Shown here in pieces: positions 6,873 to 13,919 of a stretch of 51,010 nucleotides of DNA. Source of the DNA: Myxococcales bacterium (lineage in GTDB: Bacteria; Myxococcota; Polyangia; Nannocystales; Nannocystaceae). A program made the translations under genes and the position numbers. How positions within the stretch are numbered: position 1 is the stretch's first letter; each line of letters opens with the position of its first letter. The notes beneath the pieces were generated by a model that saw nothing but the letters and a program-made list of their open reading frames with translations, searched no databases and had not been told where the DNA came from. The stretch spans positions 1 to 51,010 of the forward strand of contig JAEUJW010000074.1 in NCBI GenBank assembly GCA_016793465.1. The letters run 5' to 3'.

Positions 6873-7849
6873 CGCACCCGCTCCGCATCGGCTCGCTGTT
6901 CTCCGGCGTCGGGGGTCTCGAGCTCGGTGTGCTCAACGCTCTGCGTGGCCTCGCCGTCGACGCCATCGTCGCCTGGCAGTGCGAGAAGGACCGCTACGCC
7001 CGCGCCGTGCTGCAGAGGTACTGGCCCGAAACCCCCTGCTTCGAGGATGTTCACGATGTTGACGCCAGCGCCTCCCCCGTTGACCTCATCTGCGGCGGGT
7101 TCCCCTGCCAGGACCTCTCCATCGCCGGCGGCCGCGCCGGCATCGACGGAGACCGCTCCGGGCTCTGGCGGGAGTTCGCTCGCGTCGTTCGCGTTCTACG
7201 ACCACGCGTCGTCTTCGTGGAGAACGTGCCAGAGCTCGCTCTTTACCTCGGGGCAGTTCTCGGACCGTTGGCCGAGCTCGGGTTCGATGCGGAATGGGGT
7301 CTGTTCAGCGCGGCCGAGGTCGGCGCGCCGCACCTGCGCGAGCGCCTCTTCCTACTTGCCCACGCCGCTGGCGAGCGACGAGAAGTCGGGCAGCGAGGCG
7401 GGGCACGGGCGCAACACGCCGCAGTTGCGCGACCTCGCTGCGCGCGGGTTGTGGCCAACGCCGACGGTGTCAGGCAACTACAACCGGCCATACCCCGGGA
7501 AGGACTCGGGGGCGGGGCTGGAGTTTGCGGTGCGGTTCCCGACGCCGACCGCATCGACCTTCACCAGCAACACATCGTCGTCGCCGGGGGCCCAGGAGCG
7601 ACTCTCGCTCGAGGGCATGGCGCGGACGGGGCGCTGGCCGACGCCGATGGTCTCGCACGACGACGGCATCCTGCTCCCTGGCCGCCTGAACCCGACGTGG
7701 GTCGAGTGGTTGATGGGGCTTCCACTCGGCTGGACGCACGTCGACGACGCGCCCGCCTCCGTTGCCTTGGGAACGGGGTCGTCCCGCAGACGGCCGAGCT
7801 CGCCTTCCTGACCCTGGCCGCGCGTGCGGGATGGGAGGCGGCGCCGTGA
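6869..7849 (+). CDS. C5-cytosine DNA methyltransferase (Dcm-type)
   Basis: 326 residues from a GTG overlapping the previous stop. It methylates carbon 5 of cytosine in DNA. Motif I is RIGSLFSGVGGLELG at the N-terminus; motif IV with the catalytic cysteine is GGFPCQDLSIAG (about 72-83); motif VI is FVENVPEL; motif VIII is APHLRERLFLLA; motif X is LGNGVVPQTAELAF near the end. The target-recognition region between VIII and X contains the recurring phrase ANADG/PDADR/ADADG and then PEPDVGRVVDG, as seen in other phage Dcm proteins. The same DNA also encodes a second plausible protein in the +1 frame (see next entry). Confidence 0.85.
   Translation: MTHPLRIGSLFSGVGGLELGVLNALRGLAVDAIVAWQCEKDRYARAVLQRYWPETPCFEDVHDVDASASPVDLICGGFPCQDLSIAGGRAGIDGDRSGLWREFARVVRVLRPRVVFVENVPELALYLGAVLGPLAELGFDAEWGLFSAAEVGAPHLRERLFLLAHAAGERREVGQRGGARAQHAAVARPRCARVVANADGVRQLQPAIPREGLGGGAGVCGAVPDADRIDLHQQHIVVAGGPGATLARGHGADGALADADGLARRRHPAPWPPEPDVGRVVDGASTRLDARRRRARLRCLGNGVVPQTAELAFLTLAARAGWEAAP
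7056..7811 (+). CDS. Overprinted ORF inside the Dcm gene (WRTxQ/WPTPT-type)
   Basis: In the +1 frame relative to the methyltransferase, an open frame runs to 7811. From about 7190 it reads as a phage protein type I recognise by its hallmarks: FAFYDHASSSWRTCQSSL, FSDRWPSSGSMRNG, SYLPTPLASD, repeated WPTPT/FPTPT/WPTPM, and LNPTWVEWLMGLPLGWT at the C-terminus. Such motifs normally occur in C-terminal halves or companions of phage cytosine methyltransferases. Here they overlap intact Dcm motifs VI, VIII and X in the other frame. ATG 7056 with gagg 9 bases upstream is a possible start, ATG 7047 another; a frameshift from the Dcm frame is an alternative. Expression is unproven. Confidence 0.5.
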   Translation: MLTPAPPPLTSSAAGSPARTSPSPAAAPASTETAPGSGGSSLASFAFYDHASSSWRTCQSSLFTSGQFSDRWPSSGSMRNGVCSARPRSARRTCASASSYLPTPLASDEKSGSEAGHGRNTPQLRDLAARGLWPTPTVSGNYNRPYPGKDSGAGLEFAVRFPTPTASTFTSNTSSSPGAQERLSLEGMARTGRWPTPMVSHDDGILLPGRLNPTWVEWLMGLPLGWTHVDDAPASVALGTGSSRRRPSSPS

Positions 7850-7950
7850 GGCTGTTCTACGTGGCCCTGATGGCGGTGACGACCGTTGTTGCGGCGCTCG
7901 CTGCTGGCGGGCGCCTGGCTGAGTTCATCGAGAGGAGATTTCGGACATGA
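7846..7950 (+). CDS. Small single-pass membrane peptide
   Basis: 34 residues from a GTG overlapping the Dcm stop (GTGA). Residues 3-21 (LFYVALMAVTTVVAALAA) form one hydrophobic helix, followed by a short charged tail EFIERRFRT. Topology and overlap support a real small membrane protein, but no function can be assigned. Its stop overlaps the next ATG. Confidence 0.45.
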   Translation: MRLFYVALMAVTTVVAALAAGGRLAEFIERRFRT

Positions 7951-8006
7951 CCAAAGAGACAGATTCCATGGCACCCCGAGACCTGTCCGGAGGGGGCGAT
8001 GGCTGA
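7947..8006 (+). CDS. Tiny ORF, 19 residues, possible coupling leader
   Basis: A 19-codon frame starts at an ATG overlapping the previous stop (ATGA) and ends inside the first codons of the replication gene, which starts at 7999. It may be a translational coupler rather than a functional peptide; the strong Shine-Dalgarno (ggaggggg) for the next gene lies within it. Kept only because of the overlap pattern. Confidence 0.22.
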   Translation: MTKETDSMAPRDLSGGGDG

Positions 8007-9333
8007 CCTCCCCTGGTGCCTGTACCCGGGCCTGCCCGAGTCGCTGCCGCAGGTCGCGGATCTCGGCGACGTCGCGCGGCTGGTGCTGCAGGCCCTGTGG
8101 AGGCACGTCGACGCCAGCCTGGCGGGCGTCGGGCGGTCGTCGCTGTGGGCGTGCCGCCGGGAGGGCAAGCGACCGGCGGTGTGGCCGTCCGTGGCGCGCC
8201 TCGCCGCGCTGGTGGGGCGGTCGCCGCGGACCGTGCACGACGCGCTGCGGGCCCTCGAGCTGCGCGGCCTGATCGCGTCGGAGGACGTGACCGGCGACGA
8301 CGGCGCGCGCGACGTCTCACTGCGCCTGCTGTTCGACCCCGAGGGCGTCGACGGGGGAGTGCGGCGGGCCGCGGAGGGGGAGTGCGAGGAGCCGCAGGGG
8401 GGCGGTGCGGCCAGGCGCACGGGGGTCGAGGACGAGCTCGCGGCCACGCCCGCACCTGCGCCTGCGGGCCCATCCGCGGGCGCGCCCGTTCTCCGGCTTG
8501 TCACTGCGGGACGTCGCAGGGGGGTGGAGCAAGGAGAGAGTGCTGCTGCTGCCGAGGCTTCACCGGTGCGCCACGCCGCACTGGGGGAGTGCGGCGTGGC
8601 GCAGGGGCCCGGTGCGCCACGCCGCACTGGGTTCGAGGATGGGGACCAGCAGGAGGTGTCCCCGGCTGCATGGGCCGAACAACGCCTGCAGCAGCGGCCG
8701 GCGGCGACCTCCGCCGGTGACGCTGCCCCACCAGCCCGGCCCGCGGCCGCTGTCCTGGCGGCCACACCAACAGGTGAAACGGCACCCGCGGGCCGGCGCT
8801 GGGATGCGGTCGAACTGCTCGCCGAGCTCAACGCCGTTGAGCTGCCGGCGCCGGCGCAGCGCATCGCGGTCACCTGCAGGTCGACGCTCGAGCGGGCCCG
8901 TCGGCTGCTCCTGGTCGACGCCGAGGCCATCGCTCACCTGCCGATCGACGCCGGCGAGCGGGCGTATGCGGAGGCCCTGCGCGAGGCCAGGCGGCAGCGC
9001 TACGAGCACGTCCAGGCGACCGCCCTCGCCTTCGCCGACCTCTGCCGCGAACGGCGGCCGGACCAACGGAGGTTCTGGTGCGGCGCGGCGCTCGAGACCA
9101 GGCCCCGACCGGCGCGCGAGCCAGGCGGCGCCACTCCGCCGAGCCGGTGGCAGTGCCTCGAGGACACCGTCGCCGCCGACCTCGCCGCCCAGGCTGAGGC
9201 CGCTGCACGTGAGGCCGCCGCGTCGAGGAAGCGCGAGCGTGAGGAGGACGAGCAGCGGCAGATCTTCAGCCGCGACATCGACGCCATGGAGGCGATGACC
9301 AGGGACTTTTTGCAGCGCCAGCGAGGCGCATGA
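7999..9333 (+). CDS. Winged-helix replication initiator-like protein
   Basis: 444 residues; the start follows a strong ggaggggg. Residues 10-115 look like the winged-helix domain of phage replication proteins: WPSVARLAALVGRSPRTVHD (about 55-74) supplies the recognition helix, followed by ALRALELRGLIASE. Residues 115-270 are low-complexity, with two imperfect copies of a GECxxxQGxGAxRRTGxED phrase encoded by DNA repeats. Residues 280-440 are helical, ending in a charged coiled coil (KREREEDEQRQ). It is the last gene of the early operon. By analogy with lambda O, repeats inside such a gene can be the origin; that is inference. It could also be a simple transcription factor. Confidence 0.6.
   Translation: MADLPWCLYPGLPESLPQVADLGDVARLVLQALWRHVDASLAGVGRSSLWACRREGKRPAVWPSVARLAALVGRSPRTVHDALRALELRGLIASEDVTGDDGARDVSLRLLFDPEGVDGGVRRAAEGECEEPQGGGAARRTGVEDELAATPAPAPAGPSAGAPVLRLVTAGRRRGVEQGESAAAAEASPVRHAALGECGVAQGPGAPRRTGFEDGDQQEVSPAAWAEQRLQQRPAATSAGDAAPPARPAAAVLAATPTGETAPAGRRWDAVELLAELNAVELPAPAQRIAVTCRSTLERARRLLLVDAEAIAHLPIDAGERAYAEALREARRQRYEHVQATALAFADLCRERRPDQRRFWCGAALETRPRPAREPGGATPPSRWQCLEDTVAADLAAQAEAAAREAAASRKREREEDEQRQIFSRDIDAMEAMTRDFLQRQRGA
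8384..8640 (+). repeat. Iteron-like direct and inverted repeats in the initiator gene
   Basis: A 16-bp sequence tgcgccacgccgcact occurs at 8567-8582 and 8613-8628, and its exact reverse complement lies between them at 8588-8603 after a 5-base loop (ggggg). The middle copy can pair with either side, so two mutually exclusive perfect hairpins exist. A longer imperfect direct repeat of about 55 bp, starting gggggagtgcg, links the region near 8386 with that near 8583. Such clustered repeats in a replication gene suggest a phage origin of replication. Confidence 0.6.
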
Positions 9334-9340
9334 CCGAAAG

Positions 9341-9886
9341 ATGCCGAGCAAGGAAATCGTCTGCGACCCCTTCAACGGCAGCGGCACAACCGGCATCGTC
9401 GCGGTGAAGCCCGACTTCCGCGACCCCGCTCCCGAGAGGGTGCTCGACGCGCGAGAGCGCCGCCTCGTGGAGCAGGCATACAGCCTGCTCCCGGGAGCCT
9501 GCCGGCACTACCGACACCTGATGGCTGCGGCCGACATCGCGCCAGGGGACGCCGCCTCGGAGATCCTCCTGGTCTTCGTCGAACGGATGCGGGGCGCCGC
9601 GCCTTACGACCCGGCCAAGGGCTCGCTGCGCAGCTACCTGTACTTGTTGGTCAGGTCGGTCCTGAAGAACAGGGCGGCCCGCAGGGCCCGCAGGGTGGCC
9701 AAGCTGGAGATCCTGGGCGCCTACCTGGGCGCCTACCGGAGGGAGGGCGAGTCGGGTGAGCTGGAGCTGGTCTGGGTCGCGCTGCTGGCGAACCCCCCGG
9801 GATCGCCAAGGCCGGCGGGAGGATATGGGGCCCCAACCGCTGGGCGAAGTTACGCGCGTGGGGCTAAATCCGGCGCTCGTGGGTAG
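9341..9886 (+). CDS. Sigma-factor-like protein with methyltransferase-like N-terminus
   Basis: 181 residues. Residues 1-22 contain CDPFNGSGTTGIVAV, the motif I signature that closes beta-class DNA methyltransferases. From about residue 30 the protein changes: ARERRLVEQAYSLLPG, then ASEILLVFVERMRGAAPYD, then KGSLRSYLYLLVRSVLKNRAARRARR resembles sigma-70 region 2 of ECF-type factors. A GTG at 9404 would remove the methyltransferase-like part. The gene sits between early and late blocks, where a late-gene activator is expected. No clear region 4 follows; after a C6 run near 9791 the frame becomes Gly/Pro/Arg-rich. The fusion may be a deletion scar. Confidence 0.5.
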   Translation: MPSKEIVCDPFNGSGTTGIVAVKPDFRDPAPERVLDARERRLVEQAYSLLPGACRHYRHLMAAADIAPGDAASEILLVFVERMRGAAPYDPAKGSLRSYLYLLVRSVLKNRAARRARRVAKLEILGAYLGAYRREGESGELELVWVALLANPPGSPRPAGGYGAPTAGRSYARGAKSGARG

Positions 9887-9894
9887 CAGGCACC

Positions 9895-10857
9895 ATGAAG
9901 TTCATCGACGCCGGCGGAGTGGAGTTCGCGTGTCCTGTCACGTTTAGCGGGGGAGTCACCCCGGAGCTGTCGCTGGGCAACATCGACTCGCTCGACATCA
10001 GCGGCAACGTCGTGGCCGGAGGAAACGGTCAGTTCGGTGGAGACCTCACGGTTGGCGACGATCTGACGGTGACCGACCGCACCACGATCGGCGGCTCTCT
10101 CACGGTGAGCGGCAACCTCACCGTGAGCGCTGGCTCGCTCACGGTGTCGAGCGGAGCGCTGAACGCCTATGGCGGCTTGACGGTCTCGGGCGCGTCGGCC
10201 TTCAACGATCCGGTGCAGATGGTCGCCACCCTCGAGGTGGCCGGAGAATCGAACCTTGCTGCTGTCACGTGTGCGGCGGTCGCCGCCTCGGGGAACGTGA
10301 CCGTGGCGACCGACAAATTTACGGTGGCCGCCAGCACCGGCAACACCGCGGTCGCCGGGACCTTGGCCGTCGCAGGGGCGAGCGCCCTGCATAACACCCA
10401 GGTGATCGGCACGCTGTCCGTCTCGTCGACCTCGACCCTCGCCGCGACCTCGGCCACCGCCATCACCGCAAGCTCGAGCCTCACCGTCACCGGCGCCAAC
10501 ATCGTCGGCCTCCACGAGCACGTCTCCGTCGACGTGGCCTCGCTTGTCGGCGCGAGCGCGGGCGTGTACGGCATCCCGTGTCCCGTCGCCGGGACTGTCA
10601 CAGCGATCCGCAGCCGCCTGAAGGGCGCTCTCGCCACCGGCGACGCGACCTTGACCAGCAAGATCGGTAACAGCGCGATCACCAACGGTGTCATCACGAT
10701 CACCCAGTCGGGGTCGGCCGCGGGTGACATCGATTCGTGTAGCCCGAGCGCGGCCAACACCGTCGCCGTCGGCGACAACCTCACCGTGACAGCTGGCGGC
10801 ACCAACGACGCCGCCGTCGGGGCCACGGTCGTCTTCACCATCCGCCGGAGTGCCTGA
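9895..10857 (+). CDS. Beta-repeat virion fibre/decoration protein (probable)
   Basis: 320 residues. Residues 40-200 are built of short repeats of the type GxLTVSG (GGDLTVGDDLTVTD, GGSLTVSGNLTVSAGSLTVS), as in trimeric beta-helical fibres and spikes. The C-terminal 110 residues (DVASLVGASAGVYGIPCPVAG to VVFTIRR) resemble a domain found in phage head-fibre or decoration-like proteins (pattern AGTVTAIRS and GSAAGDIDS). It is likely a virion surface protein. Its place upstream of terminase is unusual for a tail fibre and favours a head-associated role. Confidence 0.55.
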   Translation: MKFIDAGGVEFACPVTFSGGVTPELSLGNIDSLDISGNVVAGGNGQFGGDLTVGDDLTVTDRTTIGGSLTVSGNLTVSAGSLTVSSGALNAYGGLTVSGASAFNDPVQMVATLEVAGESNLAAVTCAAVAASGNVTVATDKFTVAASTGNTAVAGTLAVAGASALHNTQVIGTLSVSSTSTLAATSATAITASSSLTVTGANIVGLHEHVSVDVASLVGASAGVYGIPCPVAGTVTAIRSRLKGALATGDATLTSKIGNSAITNGVITITQSGSAAGDIDSCSPSAANTVAVGDNLTVTAGGTNDAAVGATVVFTIRRSA

Positions 10858-10860
10858 ACC

Positions 10861-11187
10861 ATGATGAACCTGATCAAGTCCCTCCCCCTGCTCGCGGCCC
10901 TGGCCGCCTGTGACCCCGTCGACGAGGCCGTCGAGCCGCGCGGCCTCGTCGAGGTCCTGTACCTCACGCAGAACGAGTCGGAGATCATGATCTCCGACTT
11001 CGCCGAGCTCGTGCTCGCGTGCGACGGTCTCGAGAAGGCCAAGCTCTCGGTCACCTGGTCGATCTACGAGTACCCCCCGGCCGGGGCCGACGTGCGCGTG
11101 ATGGGCCTCGGGTTCTCGACGTACGCCGGGCAGGCGCTGGCGGACTGCTACGAGAAGTACATGCTCGCGCTCGGCGCCCACCCGTGA
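10861..11187 (+). CDS. Phage-encoded lipoprotein
   Basis: 108 residues with a lipoprotein signal: MMNLIKSLPLLAALAACDP, where LAAC is the lipobox and Cys17 the lipidation site. The mature domain is small and mixed, with no recognised motif. Location is inferred to be a membrane of the host cell; phage lipoproteins at such sites can act in superinfection exclusion or lysis, but nothing here shows which. It starts 3 bases after the fibre-like gene. Confidence 0.6.
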   Translation: MMNLIKSLPLLAALAACDPVDEAVEPRGLVEVLYLTQNESEIMISDFAELVLACDGLEKAKLSVTWSIYEYPPAGADVRVMGLGFSTYAGQALADCYEKYMLALGAHP

Positions 11188-11193
11188 GGCTCT

Positions 11194-11796
11194 GTGGGGC
11201 TGTCGAAGAGCCAGGCGGTGACGGCGGCCCGCCTGATCAAGGCGGCGACCAAGAGCGGAGCTCTGCCGAAAGAGCTACCCCACGCGGGGACGATCCTCGT
11301 GGGCGAGGCCCGCGTGAAGCCGCCGGCGCGCCACAGCCGCGCCGGGCTCACCACCGCGTTCGTCGCTGGTAGCGACTGGTCCTATGACCTGGACGCGGGG
11401 CTGTTGGTGGATGCGTTACGCACCGCTCTCCTCGTGCTGTTTCGGCAGGGGATCCTCGAGGGGCAGAAGCCGGACGGGACCGGCGCTCAGCCGCGGCTCA
11501 CCGAGCGCGTGGCGAACCGCCCGGGCCGCAAGGGGAAGACCCGCGGCTACAACACGGGATACTTCGCGGACAACCTCCGCGCGTCGAAGATCACCGGCAG
11601 CACGACCGCCGCGCAGAGCCGCATCCTCCCGCCGACGAACCGGAACGTCTACATCGCCAACGAGGCGAAGCGCGGCATCAGCTTCTTCACGGTGCAGGGC
11701 ACCGCCGCGCAGGTGATCGCGGAGGTGACCGACAAGTTTATCGAGGGCGGCATCGTCAACCGCAATCGCGCGGCGGACCTGGCCGCGCGGGGGTAA
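11194..11796 (+). CDS. Hypothetical phage structural or assembly protein
   Basis: 200 residues from a GTG. Basic N-terminal part (VTAARLIKAATKSGALPKEL), then a central helix LLVDALRTALLVLFRQGILE, a GRKGKTRGYNTGYFADNLRA segment, and a C-terminal TAAQVIAEVTDKFIEGG. The KG..G..tG.fadn pattern recalls small neck or head-tail joining proteins, but the placement before terminase does not settle its role. Not recognised with confidence. Confidence 0.5.
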   Translation: MGLSKSQAVTAARLIKAATKSGALPKELPHAGTILVGEARVKPPARHSRAGLTTAFVAGSDWSYDLDAGLLVDALRTALLVLFRQGILEGQKPDGTGAQPRLTERVANRPGRKGKTRGYNTGYFADNLRASKITGSTTAAQSRILPPTNRNVYIANEAKRGISFFTVQGTAAQVIAEVTDKFIEGGIVNRNRAADLAARG

Positions 11797-11798
11797 AC

Positions 11799-12149
11799 GT
11801 GGCGAGGCCTCGGGGCGGCGACGGCCGTTTCGCCGACGCGAGCAAGGTGAAACTGCAGCAACAGCTGCAGGCGGTGCGCGACGAGATAGCGGACGTGCAC
11901 GCGACCCAGGACCCGAGCCGTATGGAGATCGCGCTGCGCCTGGCGGGCCTCCAGGTTAGGCGCTGGGACCTGGAGTCGCTCCTCGCCGAGGACATCACGG
12001 CGCAGCTCGGGTGCACACGGCAGGCGGCGACGTGGAGCGAGCAGGTGGTCAGGGCCGCGAAGGCCATGCAGGTAGATCTGCTGCGTGACCTGTTCGCCAA
12101 GGCCGAAGCGATGCAGAAACACCAAGGCTCGCTCAGGGATCTGAAGTAA
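11799..12149 (+). CDS. terS: Terminase small subunit (probable)
   Basis: 116 residues from a GTG, directly upstream of and overlapping the large terminase by one base. The N-terminus is basic (ARPRGGDGRF), followed by two helices and a segment ITAQLGCTRQAATWSEQVVR that can form a helix-turn-helix, as expected for DNA recognition by TerS. The C-terminus is helical. Assignment rests on position, size and helix-turn-helix-like segment; it would recognise the packaging site and hand DNA to TerL. Confidence 0.6.
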   Translation: MARPRGGDGRFADASKVKLQQQLQAVRDEIADVHATQDPSRMEIALRLAGLQVRRWDLESLLAEDITAQLGCTRQAATWSEQVVRAAKAMQVDLLRDLFAKAEAMQKHQGSLRDLK

Positions 12150-13912
12150 TGCCGTCGAAACACGAGTGGGAGAACGCGAACGCAATCGAGTCGATCCGCG
12201 CCGTCTTCGACTCGCCGGTGCTGCTGTGGGTGAGGACGCGGATCCTGATCCACGGCCGCGCCCGACTTGGCGACGGCGCCTGTCCCTGTTGCGGTTCGGA
12301 GAAATCCCGCATCGAGGAGCAGCGAGACGACCTCGAGCTGCTGATCGATCGCGTCACCGGTGAGCGGAAGCTGCGGAGCGCGGTCGTCGATCAGTCGGGC
12401 TTCGACGCGCTGACCCGGGTCGCCCAGGAGGTCGTCATCCCGCTGAGGTGCTACCGCCCGCAACTCGCGGCGCTGCTCGACACCACGCACAAGGTCATCG
12501 GCTGCTTCGGCGGCATGAGGTCGGGGAAAACGACCGTCGCCGCCTACTGGCTCGTGCGGCAGTGGATGCTCCGCGGCGGGCGCGGGGCGACGTTCTGGTG
12601 GGTCTCGCCGCAGCGGTCGCAGACGATGATCGGCGTCCGCAAGCTGGTGACCGGTGAATTCTCGGATCGCCTGCAGCCGCCGGCGTTCCCTCTGGACGCC
12701 GACGGCAGGCCGCTGCTTGTGAGCTCGTGGCCGGAGACCGAGCGGTCGTCAGCCCAGAGGATCGTCATGGTCGACGGGTCGGTGATCGCGCTGCAGCACG
12801 CGAGCCGGCCCACCGGGGCCAACCTGAAGGGGCAAAACGTCCAGGCGATCGTAGCTGACGAAGCCTGCGAGATCGCCAATCGGCCGAACTGGACCGTGAT
12901 GTTGGGCCGCCTCACCGACTCGGGCGGCTCGCTGTTCGCGGCGTCGACGCCGAAGGGCGGCCACTGGTTGAAGGATGACGTCGTCGACGCCCAGAAGACG
13001 TCGGACGACATCCACGTCGAGCACCTGTCGATCCGCGAGAATCCGTGGATGTCGGAATCGGAGGTCGCCCGCACCATCGCAGCGTGCCGCGACGAGAACG
13101 AGGTGCGGCGCGAGGTCGACGGTCTTTGGGTCTCGGACGCCGGCAGCCTTTGGATTCACTTTGATCTCGCCCGGCATACCGCTGACGACCCCAGTTTCAA
13201 TATGCTGCGGGACCGCCAGGACATCACCGCCCAGGCCTGCCGATCGCACTGGAAGGGCTCAAACCCCTACGTGAAGGGCCTGCGGACGACAGAGGCGAGC
13301 TTCGTGCTCGGGCAGGACTTCAACATCTCGCCGATGTCGTCGGTCGTCGCCAAGGTGTTCGGCGACCCGAGGCGACCCGAGTCCTGGGGGATCTACGTCG
13401 TGGACGAGGTCCAGACGTGGAACTCCGACACCTACAAGCACGGGCAGTGGCTCCGCAGCGAGAAGGTGCGAGCCGGCCGGGTGCTGTATGCGGGATCGCC
13501 GATCGCCTGCGACTCGACCGCTTGCAATTACGACCCGACGCGCGTGCAGGGGTCGACGGTGCATGGTTCGTCGGCGGCGAAGACGTTGACCGACCTCGGA
13601 TTCGACGCGCGGGCCTGTGGCTTGTCACCGAAGGGCTATCCGCAGAATCCACGACTGCTCGACTCGATCTCGCTCATGCACCAGCTGATGCGCGAAGACC
13701 GGCTGGTCATCCACGGCACCAGGTGCCCGCAGCTGCTCCGGGCCCTCACGGAGCAGCAGGTCGGGCAAGGCGGCCTACCGGTGAAGGTCTCGAACACCGC
13801 GTCGGACAAGCTGAGCGGACCGATCGATGGCCTGCGATACCTGGCCTGGGCCCTCTTCGGCGACCAGTACATGTCGCGCAAGCCGGCGCAGTTCATCCGG
13901 CCTGACGGGTAG
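12149..13912 (+). CDS. terL: Terminase large subunit
   Basis: 587 residues. The ATPase domain has Walker A GGMRSGKT at 121-128 and Walker B IVADE at 234-238, followed by FAASTPKGG, the coupling motif. The C-terminal nuclease domain shows the acidic residues expected of the RNase H fold: D390 in VLGQDFNIS, E420 or D455 in the middle and D560 in GPIDGLRYL. It packages phage DNA into the prohead and cuts it. An N-terminal extension of about 95 residues carries CPCCGSEKSR at 45-54, a possible zinc knuckle not usual in TerL. Neighbours TerS and portal support the call. Confidence 0.92.
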   Translation: MPSKHEWENANAIESIRAVFDSPVLLWVRTRILIHGRARLGDGACPCCGSEKSRIEEQRDDLELLIDRVTGERKLRSAVVDQSGFDALTRVAQEVVIPLRCYRPQLAALLDTTHKVIGCFGGMRSGKTTVAAYWLVRQWMLRGGRGATFWWVSPQRSQTMIGVRKLVTGEFSDRLQPPAFPLDADGRPLLVSSWPETERSSAQRIVMVDGSVIALQHASRPTGANLKGQNVQAIVADEACEIANRPNWTVMLGRLTDSGGSLFAASTPKGGHWLKDDVVDAQKTSDDIHVEHLSIRENPWMSESEVARTIAACRDENEVRREVDGLWVSDAGSLWIHFDLARHTADDPSFNMLRDRQDITAQACRSHWKGSNPYVKGLRTTEASFVLGQDFNISPMSSVVAKVFGDPRRPESWGIYVVDEVQTWNSDTYKHGQWLRSEKVRAGRVLYAGSPIACDSTACNYDPTRVQGSTVHGSSAAKTLTDLGFDARACGLSPKGYPQNPRLLDSISLMHQLMREDRLVIHGTRCPQLLRALTEQQVGQGGLPVKVSNTASDKLSGPIDGLRYLAWALFGDQYMSRKPAQFIRPDG

Positions 13913-13919
13913 TAGGACC

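Noticed and set aside
6927..7055. Upstream extension of the overprinted ORF to ATG 6927
   Set aside because: The segment before about 7180 in this frame is a Pro/Ser/Thr-rich shadow of Dcm motifs; only the downstream part resembles a family.
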